From Bacillota bacterium (lineage in GTDB: Bacteria; Bacillota; Clostridia; Christensenellales; UMGS416): a stretch of 64,000 bases of DNA. The stretch spans positions 74,400 to 138,399 of the forward strand of contig JAEWRW010000063.1 in the NCBI GenBank assembly GCA_023398815.1. The letters are read 5' to 3'. This document shows, one piece after another, positions 48,882-56,420 of this stretch. The position numbers were made by a program, and so were the translations under genes. Below the pieces are notes generated by a model, which saw nothing but the letters and a program-made list of their open reading frames with translations, was not told where the DNA came from and did not search any database. How positions within the stretch are numbered: the first letter of the stretch is position 1; each line of letters begins with the position of its first letter.

Positions 48882-48913
48882 GCCCCCTGACGCACATGTC
48901 GTCAGGGGGCTTT
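48882..48913 (+). terminator. Intrinsic terminator of ychF
   Basis: GCCCCCTGACG and CGTCAGGGGGC, 11 perfect pairs, loop CACATGT, then TTTCGTTTG. A 9-bp hairpin (48823-48831 with 48844-48852) lies just before it. Confidence 0.85.
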
Positions 48914-48928
48914 CGTTTGCGTCGCTCG

Positions 48929-49043
48929 TGCCGGGTTACGGAGGAACGCCGCTGCGGCGGGGAGTGCTGCATGCCACGGACGGGTGGTTTCGTGCCTTGG
49001 CCGGATGAACCGCCCGGCGGCTGCCGATTTCTACATTCGAGCC
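48929..49043. repeat. Dispersed repeat copy B (about 115 bp)
   Basis: Second copy of the element seen at 41861-41976, beginning tGCCGGGTT and ending TA.ATTCGAGCC, with GCCGGATGAACCG. Both copies lie between genes. No gene in the 48914-49205 gap. Confidence 0.55.
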
Positions 49044-49094
49044 TTTCCACTCCCCTATCCACGCCGGTTTTATGAATTCTTAAGGTGCCTTTGG

Positions 49095-49123
49095 TTGACT
49101 CTGACGCCAGAGAGAACTAGCAT
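49095..49123 (+). promoter_or_regulatory. Promoter of the HEAT-repeat gene
   Basis: TTGACT (095-100), 17-base spacer, TAGCAT (118-123). Confidence 0.6.
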
Positions 49124-49205
49124 AGACGAAAAGATGCCCTTCGTTACACCCACTGCACGGCGGTGCAGACAGGCGAAATGGTGGACAAGATCAAGGAGGC
49201 ACGTC

Positions 49206-49541
49206 ATGTTTGGGGACCCAAAGGAGAAAATGGAACACCTGGCCAAAAAGGGCCAATGGGAAAAGCTCAACCAAAAGGCCACGAGCGCCGATGTGAAAAC
49301 AAGGGCGGCCGTGGCCATGGCCTGCGGCACCACGCCGGATGAAAACGCAAAGAACCTACTGATCCCCCTGCTCCGCGACCCGAGCAGGGAAGTGCGGCTG
49401 CAAGCTGTCCGCTCCATCGGTCTGGTGGGGGACGGAATCTCCAAGACTCACCTGCTGATGCTGGAGCAGGACCCGAATACCGACGAAGAAGTGAAGGCGG
49501 CGCTCAAAGAGGCGATCCACCAGATCAGCAACCGGCGGTAG
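49206..49541 (+). CDS. Small HEAT-repeat protein, 111 aa
   Basis: Read from the ATG at 49206 with AAGGAGG 7 bases upstream. It has repeats AKNLLIPLLRDPSREVRLQAVRSIGLVGD and KTHLLMLEQDPNTDEEVKAALKEAIHQI, i.e. two or three HEAT-like helical pairs. It is probably a protein-binding adaptor. The frame is open upstream through the dispersed repeat; that part is not coding. Confidence 0.75.
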   Translation: MFGDPKEKMEHLAKKGQWEKLNQKATSADVKTRAAVAMACGTTPDENAKNLLIPLLRDPSREVRLQAVRSIGLVGDGISKTHLLMLEQDPNTDEEVKAALKEAIHQISNRR

Positions 49542-49653
49542 CCGACTTCCGCCGTCCACGGATGGCGTGGTGCTTCACATCGATTCTGCGGACTTATCTC
49601 AGCTCCCATCGCACACAAGCGTTGCGACGGGGGCTGTTTGCCTCTGTTTCACA

Positions 49654-50364
49654 CTAATCGGTCTCCACCGTGCCGCTAAAGGGCTCCCGATCGCTCATTG
49701 CGTAGTACTCCTGAAGGAAAGCGGGCTGAAACAATTGGTAAAACTCTTCCTTCTCATGCTTCCAGCTCGATTCCCTGTCGAGTTTGCTGAAGATGGCATC
49801 CGCCAATGCGTTTCCACCAAGCACCAACAGGTACAGGGCCAGGAAAATGGCAGCGACGTATTGCCATCTCCAGAAAATGGCGGCCACGATGCCGCCGATT
49901 ACCAGCGGTATGGTGTAAGGAAAAGACTCAAAGAACAGTAATAGCAGCGGTTTGAACAGAAGGCACTCCACCCAATGATCCCGGACAAACGCCCGCTTGA
50001 TTTTCTCCTCCCCCACGACCCGGTGGGCCTGCGACAGGCACACAGCATTGCCGGGCCGCAGGAACAGCCGGTCATAGGCCGCATTTGGGGAAAAGCGAAT
50101 CTTCTCCCGCGTCACGTCGACCTTCTCACCATCCGGCACGCTGGAAAGCTGATACTCCGTCTCCAGCAGCAAATGGTAACTAGGCCCAGACAAGCTCCAC
50201 TTTTTGATATAACTCCTGCCATCGCGCCGCACCGCCGCCTTGACGACCGCCGATTCCTTGGACACCACCGGCGTGGGAACGAAGGGTTGCAGCACCGCGG
50301 GGTCGCCGTCATTCAGGCGCAAGAGAACGGCATACCTGCTACGGTTGGTAAAGACGATGGTCAT
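49654..50364 (-). CDS. Membrane protein, 236 aa
   Basis: Read from the ATG at 50364 (AGGAGAGG upstream). N-terminal soluble part of about 130 residues with beta strands (MTIVFTNRSRYAVLLRLND, YIKKWSLSGPSYHLLLETEY), then two membrane helices (FPYTIPLVIGGIVAAIFW and YVAAIFLALYLLVLGGNALA) and a short charged tail. No family recognised. It is AT-richer than its neighbours. Confidence 0.65.
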   Translation of the reverse strand: MTIVFTNRSRYAVLLRLNDGDPAVLQPFVPTPVVSKESAVVKAAVRRDGRSYIKKWSLSGPSYHLLLETEYQLSSVPDGEKVDVTREKIRFSPNAAYDRLFLRPGNAVCLSQAHRVVGEEKIKRAFVRDHWVECLLFKPLLLLFFESFPYTIPLVIGGIVAAIFWRWQYVAAIFLALYLLVLGGNALADAIFSKLDRESSWKHEKEEFYQLFQPAFLQEYYAMSDREPFSGTVETD

Positions 50365-50502
50365 GCGCTTTTCCTCTCCTGTCGCTGGGGCCCCGCCGCT
50401 ACCCCAGCAGGCGAGTGCCCGCACATATCGTAAAGCCAACAGAAAACGCTGTCAATCACGCTAACAACCGAGTTGCCTTCGGCGACGGGCTTCGTAGCCT
50501 GT

Positions 50503-50817
50503 CTACGCGGTAGCCTTCAGCCCCACGATGCCAATGAGTAGCAGGGCCAAGAAGAACAGCCGCTGGGGCGTAACCGGCTCGTGGAAGAGCACGATGCCCA
50601 GCGCCACCGTGCCCAGCGCGCCGATTCCCGTCCACAGGGCATATGCCGTGCCGATGGGCAGGGTGCGGGCGGCCTGCGAGAGGAACCAGAAGCTCACAAG
50701 CATGCCCCCCAGCGTCAGCAGCGAGGGCCCCAACCGCGTCCAGCCGTCGGCGGCCTTCATCGCCAACGCCCACACCACCTCAAACACACCCGCCACCAAG
50801 AGATACAACCAAGCCAT
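50503..50817 (-). CDS. gdx: SMR-family guanidinium exporter, Gdx (SugE) type
   Basis: A 104-residue four-helix transporter from the ATG at 50817 (AAAGGAG upstream). The key Glu is in AGVFEVVWALAMK, with W-A-x-x-x-K as in the Gdx branch, and PIGTAYALWTGIGALGTVALGIVLFHEP is the SMR signature. The upstream guanidine-I riboswitch strongly supports guanidinium export rather than quaternary ammonium efflux. Confidence 0.9.
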   Translation of the reverse strand: MAWLYLLVAGVFEVVWALAMKAADGWTRLGPSLLTLGGMLVSFWFLSQAARTLPIGTAYALWTGIGALGTVALGIVLFHEPVTPQRLFFLALLLIGIVGLKATA

Positions 50818-50836
50818 TTCCTTTCTCCTTTCACAC

Positions 50837-50876
50837 AAAAAAGCCCGGGAGATATCACACGATATCTCCCAGGCTT
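50837..50876 (-). terminator. Riboswitch expression-platform terminator
   Basis: AAGCCTGGGAGATATC pairs with GATATCTCCCGGGCTT around GTGT, followed by TTTTTTG on the minus strand. Its 5' arm includes the AAAGCC.GGGAGA end of the aptamer, so ligand binding would prevent the terminator. Confidence 0.85.
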
Positions 50877-50987
50877 TTATCCTTCCGTGAACGCGGCAGC
50901 TGCCGCGCGTTCCCTCTCGGTCGCAGGCGGGCCATCGGCCCCGGAACCCTAGGGAACTTCGTTATTCCATTGGCAGCCGAAGCTGCC
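50850..50987 (-). ncRNA. Guanidine-I (ykkC) riboswitch
   Basis: The minus-strand leader carries the conserved ykkC pieces in order: CTAGGGTTCCG, then GACCGAGAGG, then ACGG..GGATAAAAGCC.GGGAGA. It starts with a GGCAGC-TTCG-GCTGCC hairpin at the likely transcription start. It lies 20-170 bases upstream of an SMR exporter. Known biology: guanidine-I aptamers bind guanidinium and turn on exporters such as Gdx. Limits are approximate. Confidence 0.88.
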
Positions 50988-50992
50988 CCATC

Positions 50993-51022
50993 ATTGTAGC
51001 GGGCGGCGGGCCGGTCTGTCAA
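50993..51022 (-). promoter_or_regulatory. Promoter of the riboswitch-gdx unit
   Basis: TTGACA (1022-1017 in the 50-kb block), 18-base spacer, TACAAT (998-993). Start of transcription would fall at the first leader hairpin. Confidence 0.8.
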
Positions 51023-51099
51023 CCACCCGGCATTGGCCCTGCGGTCTTTCCGGCGATTGCCATCTTTGCTATACTGGCAAAAAGCTTGGGAGGCGCGCC

Positions 51100-51531
51100 A
51101 TGACCATCCGCCCCATGAGCCCCGTCGATTATGACACCATGCACCAGATGTGGACGACCACGCCGGGCATGGGCCTGCGCAGCCTGGACGACGGGCCCGA
51201 GGGCATCGCCCGGTTTCTCTCGCGCAACCCCGACACCTGCTTTGTGGCCGAGGAGGATGGCGCGCTGCTGGGTACGGTGCTGTGCGGGCACGACGGCCGC
51301 CGCGCCTATGTGTACCACCTCACAGTAGCCCCGCAAGCCCGGAACCGCGGGCTGGGCCGGGCGCTGGTGGCCGCGGTGGAGGATGCGCTGCGCGCCATCG
51401 GCATCCACAAGGCGGCGCTGGTCGTCTTTGCCAGCAACGACAGCGGCAATGCCTTCTGGCAGGCGCTGGGGTACGAGACGCGCGGCGACCTCATTTACCG
51501 CAACAAAAGCCTGAACGACGACAACCGCTGA
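51100..51531 (+). CDS. GNAT acetyltransferase
   Basis: A 143-residue GNAT protein: MTIRPMSPVDYDTMHQMW at the start, AYVYHLTVAPQARNRGLGRALVAAVEDAL (Q/RxxGxG/A acetyl-CoA site, R-N-R-G-L-G), and ALVVFASNDSGNAFWQALGYETRGD. Single-domain enzyme; substrate unknown. GGAGG lies ahead of the ATG. Confidence 0.9.
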   Translation: MTIRPMSPVDYDTMHQMWTTTPGMGLRSLDDGPEGIARFLSRNPDTCFVAEEDGALLGTVLCGHDGRRAYVYHLTVAPQARNRGLGRALVAAVEDALRAIGIHKAALVVFASNDSGNAFWQALGYETRGDLIYRNKSLNDDNR

Positions 51532-51593
51532 CGGCGGCCATAAAGCGCAACGATGCGGGGCAACCTATGCCAAACGAGGCAAAGGAGCACCCC

Positions 51594-51845
51594 ATGAGTG
51601 AACAGAGACCGAACCACCAGAAAAACAAGCACACCATCAAAGGGACCATTGACCGCACGGAACAGAACATTGCCGCAACCAGCGAACTCCTCGCCCACAC
51701 GGCCGACCGGCAAGCGCTCCAAGACCTGAGCGCCCAAAACGACCGGCGGGAGGAAGCCATCGACGGCATGACCGAAGCCCTCCGCCGGCGCGACCGCCAC
51801 CGCCGGCAAGATGGCGAACCCGACGGGGGAAAGGGGCATAATTAG
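51594..51845 (+). CDS. Tlp-like small acid-soluble spore protein
   Basis: Read from the ATG at 51594 (AAGGAG 6 bases upstream), 83 residues, in another frame of the GNAT strand region. HTIKGTIDRTEQNIAATSELLAHTADRQ and the end motif NDRREEAIDGMTEALRR match the thioredoxin-like spore protein Tlp pattern (..NERREEAI.GM..EI). Charged, highly hydrophilic. It indicates a spore-forming lineage. Ends in a basic/acidic tail. Confidence 0.7.
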   Translation: MSEQRPNHQKNKHTIKGTIDRTEQNIAATSELLAHTADRQALQDLSAQNDRREEAIDGMTEALRRRDRHRRQDGEPDGGKGHN

Positions 51846-52680
51846 GGCGCGCCCCCAGGCGCGCCCAACCGACTGAGCTTACAGTGCTTTGCCTTCGGCA
51901 AAGCACTCGCTGCCGCAGGCAGCGCCAAGCGAGGGCGGAACTGCGGTCGGAACATGCACTGCACTGTTGCAGGCGCACGCTTATGTAACCTGGATGGCGC
52001 GTAAGAACGCGAAGGAGGGCGCATCTTTGATGCGCCCAGCCGACCGAGCTTACAGTGCTTTGCGCCAGCAAAGCACTCGCTGCCGCAGTCAGCGCCAAGC
52101 GAGGGCGGAACTGCGGTCGGAACATGCACTGCACTGTTGCAGGCGCACGCTTATGTAACCTGGGATGGCGCGTAAGAACGCGAAGGAGGGCGCATCTTTG
52201 ATGCGCCCAACCGACCGAGCTTACAGTGCTTTGCCTTCGGCAAAGCACTCGCTGCCGTAGGCAGCGCCAAGCGAGGGCGGGCGCATCTTCGATGCGCCCA
52301 GCCATACGAGCTTACAGTGCTTTGCGCAGCAAAGCATTCGCCACGTAGTAGCGCAAGCGACGTACGGAGGATAAGCCAAGCCACCCACTCCACCCGGTGC
52401 GAGCGCCGGCCCCCACACAGTGGCGCAGGTGAGGGCGGAGCCGAGGCCGGAACACACATTGCACTGTGCAGGCGCTCGTTCCTGTCATTTGGATGCGGCG
52501 TAAGGGTGCGAAGGAGGGCGCATCTTCGATGCGCCCAGCCGTACGAGCTTACAGTGCTTTGCGCCAGCAAAGCACTCGCCACGCAGCGGCGCAAGCGACG
52601 TACGGAGGATAAACCCAGCCACCCACTCCACCCGGTACGGGCGCTGGCCCTCCACGCCGCCGTGGCGTAAGCGAGGGCGG
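51846..52680. repeat. Array of palindromic repeats, non-coding
   Basis: Five copies of a core starting GAGCTTACAGTGCTTTGC begin at 51875, 52046, 52217, 52308 and 52545. The first two are followed by a nearly identical 171-bp unit; the later ones are shortened or altered. Each core has a hairpin AGTGCTTTGC...GCAAAGCACT, and between cores lies GGGCGCATC-TTT-GATGCGCCC. Translations across it are repeat artefacts and not genes. Confidence 0.85.
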
Positions 52681-52988
52681 AGCCGAAGCCAAGCCGCCTA
52701 CCCCCACCCGGTGCGGGCACCATCCACCCCACCCGGCGCAAGTACCCGTCACCCTCTCGCCGCCGCAACCGCCTCCAAGCACAGCCCCGTCAGGTGCCGC
52801 ATGGCATCGTCCCTTGCTGGGCAAGGCATGAACCAGGAGCCCGCGTCTGCGCGGGTGGCACCCGAATGGTGCATCCACCTTAATGCGTCGAGCCACCCCA
52901 CCCCTGCGCGCTCACCCAAACAGGCCATCCCACCGCCGGCCAGAATGACCAGAGCACCCTGCGACACCCACACACGGCCAGACATGCC
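52681..52988. other. Intergenic region without gene
   Basis: About 300 bases between the repeat array and the MFS promoter. GC-rich, C-rich on the plus strand. I see short hairpins (CCCGCG-TCTG-CGCGGG at about 52849) but no convincing gene or RNA. Confidence 0.5.
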
Positions 52989-53016
52989 TTGACAGCGGTG
53001 CAAGGGTGGGCATATC
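52989..53016 (+). promoter_or_regulatory. Promoter of the MFS gene
   Basis: TTGACA (989-994), 16-base spacer, CATATC (53011-53016); 60 bases upstream of the ATG. Confidence 0.55.
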
Positions 53017-53075
53017 CTCGTGACGACGCGCCGGTGCCAACCCCCGGCACGAACCCGTACAAAGGAAGCAAAGCC

Positions 53076-54254
53076 ATGCCCACACCGCCGGCCCGCCGGG
53101 CCACCCTGCCACTGGGGACGCTCTACGCCCTCCTCTATGGCATGCAGTTCCTGTTCATCACCTATCTGCCCATCTATTACGGCGAACTGCACTTCACAAG
53201 CTGGCAGATCGGCGTGCTGACGGCGGTGGGCTTTGCGGTCACCATCGGGGCACAGGGGCTGTGGGGGGTACTCTCCGACCGGTCAAGGAGCAAAAACCGG
53301 GTGCTGGTGCTGCTGGTCGCCGGCACGGCGCTGGTGTCGCTGGGCCTGTTCTTCCCCAAGTTCCACAGCTTTGCGTTCTTCCTGCTGTTACTGTCGGCGC
53401 TCTATTTCTTCATGAAACCCATTCTCTCCATGACCGAGGCCATGGCGCTGGAGGCCCAGGAGATGGGCCTGACCGACTACGGACGGGTACGGGCCGTGGG
53501 GTCCTTTGCCTACGCCGGGGTGGGGCTGGCGCTGGCGGCGCTGCCGGGCCTGCCGGTCACGGCGGTGTTCGGGGCGTTTACGGCGTCGGTGGCGCTGGCG
53601 TTCCTGCCGCTGCGGTTCTTCCCCGTGCTGCCCGGGAGGCAGCACCACGGGCCGCGCACGCCGGTGTGGCCACTGCTTCGCAACCGACGGCTGCTACCAG
53701 TGCTGGTCTATGGCTTCTTTCTCTATTGGCTTCTGAATTACCGACTGACGTTCTTCCCGGTGTACTTCACCAACACGCTGGGGTACCCGAAGGCGCTCAT
53801 CACCTTCTACACCGCGGCGATGATGCTGGTGCAGGTGCCGGTGCTGGCGATGGCCCGGCGGTGGCTGGGCCGGGTGAACCTCTACCCGGTGCTGCTGCTG
53901 GCGGGCGTGCTCATGCTGGCGGGGTACGTGGCGTCGCTGTCCACCACCAACCAATTCCTGTTGGTGCTCGTCAACCTTTTCCACAGCCTGGCGTCGGTGC
54001 TGCTCAGCTACTGCGGGGCGGTGTTTGTCAACGCCAACGTGCCGCCCGAACAGGCGTCCACTGGGCAGGGGCTGTGGGCGGCGGTCACCGGCGGGCTGGG
54101 GCCGGTGGTGGGGTCGCTGGTGGGCGGCGTCATCGGCAGCGCCCTCGGCGGCGTCCGGCAGGGGTTTGTGTTCTGCCTCATTCTATCCGCTTTGGTTGTG
54201 GTGGTGTTCGCGTTCGTGTTCCACGGCAAGTGCTTGCGGCTGGAGCACGACTAA
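53076..54254 (+). CDS. MFS permease (MFS_1-like/LacY-NupG type)
   Basis: A 392-residue twelve-helix transporter from the ATG at 53076 (AAAGGAAG upstream). LPLGTLYALLYGMQFLFITYLPIYYGELHFTSWQIGVL and GVLSDRSRSKNRVLVLL are typical of the PF12832 group that includes nucleoside and sugar permeases. It overlaps the end of the convergent PHP gene by 4 bases. Substrate unknown. Confidence 0.85.
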   Translation: MPTPPARRATLPLGTLYALLYGMQFLFITYLPIYYGELHFTSWQIGVLTAVGFAVTIGAQGLWGVLSDRSRSKNRVLVLLVAGTALVSLGLFFPKFHSFAFFLLLLSALYFFMKPILSMTEAMALEAQEMGLTDYGRVRAVGSFAYAGVGLALAALPGLPVTAVFGAFTASVALAFLPLRFFPVLPGRQHHGPRTPVWPLLRNRRLLPVLVYGFFLYWLLNYRLTFFPVYFTNTLGYPKALITFYTAAMMLVQVPVLAMARRWLGRVNLYPVLLLAGVLMLAGYVASLSTTNQFLLVLVNLFHSLASVLLSYCGAVFVNANVPPEQASTGQGLWAAVTGGLGPVVGSLVGGVIGSALGGVRQGFVFCLILSALVVVVFAFVFHGKCLRLEHD

Positions 54255-55084
54255 CGCGCCAGCAGGGCGGCCACGGCCTCCGCCGGTACAAACTGGCCGC
54301 CCACCCGCTGCTTGGTGCCGGCAAAGAACTCGCCGTGGCAGTCTGACCCGCCGGAAATGAGCAGGCCCCGCCGCTGGCACAGGGTCACGAGATCGGCCTC
54401 CAGCGCGACGCTGTGACTGGGGTGAAAGCATTCCACGCCGTCCAGCCCCTGGGCGAGGAGGTCGTCGAGCACAGCCCAGAACGCCGGGGAACCCGCGGAG
54501 GCGGCGATGTCCGCGCCGGGGTGGGCCAGCAGTGCCACGCCACCGGCGGCATGCAGGGCAGCGGCGGCCTCGGCCACCGGCGGGAAGGTGCTCTCGTCAG
54601 CGGCGACACCGGTCAGCACATAGTGCCGCAGGCCGCCATGCAGTGTGTCCGCCAACCCCTGCGCCCGCAGGAAGTGCAGCAGCTTCCAGCCACCCGGCTC
54701 CTTCGGTGTATATTGGCCGTAGGCTGCGGTAAGCCCGGAGTGTTGACCTTCCAGCCCCAGCACAACCCGGCGGTTTACGTCCTCCTGATTCTCGCGATTG
54801 CGGCGACACAGGGCTTGTAACCCCTCATTGCGCCCATCAAAGCCATACCCCAACACATGCCAACCCTGCCCAGCGTGCCAGGCATCCAACTCCACCCCGG
54901 CCAAAAGGTGCGGGCCATCGGGTTCGGACAATCCACCGGCCCGCACCTCCTCCAGCCCGGCGGTGGTGTTGTGGTCGGCCAGGGCAAAGGCCGCCAGCCC
55001 ATGGCGGCGTGCCTCGTCCGCGAGTTTCAGCGGCGACAGAGTGCCGTCGGAGGCAGTCGAATGCAGATGGAGGTCGACAAACAA
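54251..55084 (-). CDS. PHP-domain phosphoesterase (TrpH/RNase AM-like)
   Basis: A 277-residue protein started at a TTG (55084) with AAAGGAGG 8 bases upstream. Metal motifs: DLHLHSTASDGTLSP, FALADHNTTAGLEEV, LLAGVELDAW, ALLAHPG, and the last SGGSDCHGEFF. All fit the TrpH/YciV group (5'-3' exonuclease or phosphatase acting on short nucleic acids). Length is normal. Confidence 0.85.
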   Translation of the reverse strand: MFVDLHLHSTASDGTLSPLKLADEARRHGLAAFALADHNTTAGLEEVRAGGLSEPDGPHLLAGVELDAWHAGQGWHVLGYGFDGRNEGLQALCRRNRENQEDVNRRVVLGLEGQHSGLTAAYGQYTPKEPGGWKLLHFLRAQGLADTLHGGLRHYVLTGVAADESTFPPVAEAAAALHAAGGVALLAHPGADIAASAGSPAFWAVLDDLLAQGLDGVECFHPSHSVALEADLVTLCQRRGLLISGGSDCHGEFFAGTKQRVGGQFVPAEAVAALLAR

Positions 55085-55112
55085 TGTCCACCCCTCCTTT
55101 CGCGGGTTGCGG

Positions 55113-55649
55113 TTACAGCACCTTGGAGTGACGGTCGGCGTAGCTGGAGGCGCAGCAGCTCTCGGGCTTGATGCGCGGGATAAACGCCAGGCCGCTGGCC
55201 ATGCCCACCAGCTCATTCAAATAGGCCTTGGTCGGCCCCTTCTCCCCCGCGTCGATGTGGAACTCCAGCTCCACGCCGCCTTTGTTGTGGATGGCATCAA
55301 AAATGGCGTTCAGGCGCTCCTCGTCAAAGAGGTAGGCCAGCTGCAGGGAACAGAGTGTCTCCAGCGACAGCTTCTCCCGCAGGTTGAGGAGCGGGCGGCG
55401 CAGGTAGTTGCGGGTGTAGAAGCCAATGGCCCCCTTGCCCCGGCGGTGCACCAGCACACAGCTGACGATGACCGCCGCCTCGTTGTTGGATTGGGAGTCG
55501 GACCCCACGGACACGCAGTAGTCGGCGTCGGGCTCTTCCCGCAGGAAGGCGAGGAGGCTCTCAAACACCTGTCGGAACGGAATGACCCCCTGCCGCACGC
55601 TGTGGAACAAGGTGTCGTCGGTGAAGGCAATCGACTGTGAGTTACGCAT
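55113..55649 (-). CDS. DUF458/YkuK-like RNase H-fold protein
   Basis: A 178-residue protein read from the ATG at 55649. YCVSVGSDSQSNNEAAVIVSCVLVHRRGKGAIGFY and VELEFHIDAGEKGPTKAYLNELVGMASGLAFIPRIKPES are the DUF458 (YkuK) text, an RNase H-like fold of unknown activity. It lies 28 bases before the PHP phosphoesterase. Its leader contains a structured RNA and terminator. Confidence 0.88.
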   Translation of the reverse strand: MRNSQSIAFTDDTLFHSVRQGVIPFRQVFESLLAFLREEPDADYCVSVGSDSQSNNEAAVIVSCVLVHRRGKGAIGFYTRNYLRRPLLNLREKLSLETLCSLQLAYLFDEERLNAIFDAIHNKGGVELEFHIDAGEKGPTKAYLNELVGMASGLAFIPRIKPESCCASSYADRHSKVL

Positions 55650-55707
55650 AAACCCTCCCGTTGCGGCGGCCGAAGCCGGATTGCCCCGGCCGCCTGTCGT
55701 CCCAGCG

Positions 55708-55748
55708 AAAAAGAAAAAAGGGCGCTCCCCTACCGGGGAACGCCCTTT
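55708..55748 (-). terminator. Strong terminator ahead of the DUF458 gene
   Basis: AAAGGGCG.TCCCC and GGGGA.CGCCCTTT, about 13 pairs with one mismatch, loop of 4, followed by TTTTTTCTTTTTC on the minus strand. Confidence 0.85.
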
Positions 55749-55850
55749 GGCACACAAAGACCCTACCGTGACCGTTCCTGCCTGTGCAGACCGTCACGGG
55801 TGTGAACACCCAACGATGTGCGACAAACCCTGTCATTCGGCTCGCCTCCG
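55710..55850 (-). ncRNA. Probable structured RNA of about 140 nt (6S-like or leader RNA)
   Basis: It begins after an extended -10 (TGTGGTATACT at about 55857-55866) and ends in a strong terminator, with no gene between. Visible helices: TTTG.GCACA with TGTGC.CAAA as a closing stem, GGGTGTTCACACCC hairpin, and CCGTGAC...CTGC-ACAG-GCAG...GTCACGG as a long terminal hairpin. The rod with internal bulge recalls 6S RNA; a riboswitch for DUF458 is the alternative. Confidence 0.5.
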
Positions 55851-55914
55851 GGCCTTAGTATACCACAATTGGGCCCAGGGACGCACCGCTCTTGGCGTAA
55901 AATGTGCGTGAAGC

Positions 55915-56265
55915 TTACAGGAAGAGCTTCAGCAGGTTCTTGCGGGCAAAGTCGCCCAGCACCGGCACCTCGGGGTCCTTGCCGCCGCCGGCCTGCACCG
56001 CCAAAATGATGCCGTACACAAAGCCCGCCAGCCCCAGCAGACCGGGCAGGAACAGGTTGAGGATCGGAATGAACCACAGCACGATCGTCGCGATCGTCAC
56101 ACACGCGCTGAGGGCCAGACCCTGCGCACAATGGAAGCGAACCCGCTCGTCGTCCTTCACGACCGCGAGGCCGATGAGGCCAAAGAGCCAACCGAGGATG
56201 TAGGAGAGATAAATCCAAACAACGTTGTTGCTGCCAGCCGCCGGCTGGGGATTGGTTTGAGCCAT
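55915..56265 (-). CDS. DUF4870-like membrane protein, 116 aa
   Basis: Three membrane segments (VVWIYLSYILGWLFGLIGLAVV, ALSACVTIATIVLWFIPIL, LFLPGLLGLAGFVYGIILAVQA) with the cytosolic VKDDERVRFHCAQGL motif, typical of the DUF4870/TIC20-like group. GGGAGG lies ahead of the ATG. Role unknown. Confidence 0.78.
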   Translation of the reverse strand: MAQTNPQPAAGSNNVVWIYLSYILGWLFGLIGLAVVKDDERVRFHCAQGLALSACVTIATIVLWFIPILNLFLPGLLGLAGFVYGIILAVQAGGGKDPEVPVLGDFARKNLLKLFL

Positions 56266-56293
56266 GAGAGCACCTCCCTATTATAGTAACTTC

Positions 56294-56322
56294 ATTATAT
56301 GGGATGATTTCCCATACCGCAA
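56294..56322 (-). promoter_or_regulatory. Promoter of the DUF4870-like gene
   Basis: TTGCGG (322-317), 17-base spacer, TATAAT (299-294). Confidence 0.7.
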
Positions 56323-56420
56323 TGGGAAACTACCCTCCATGGCAGGAAAATTCATGCAGAATCCCGAATATTTGTCCATCCCGGCCGGCCACATGGCCGA
56401 CCGACGCGCGGAGGAACGCC

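Noticed and set aside
48712..49062. 116-codon frame antisense to the end of ychF
   Set aside because: It runs through the ychF terminator and a dispersed repeat, without a ribosome site.
51846..52680. CRISPR array
   Set aside because: Units are 91-237 bp, with repeats of variable length and no unique spacers; no cas genes nearby.
51637..52768. Several long open frames (up to 222 codons) across the repeat array
   Set aside because: Their translations are the same repeated phrases from palindromic DNA, without ribosome sites; not genes.
52849..52885. T-box-like GGGTGGCACC sequence upstream of the MFS gene
   Set aside because: Only part of the antiterminator motif is present, there is no terminator with a U tract and no specifier stem; chance similarity in GC-rich DNA.
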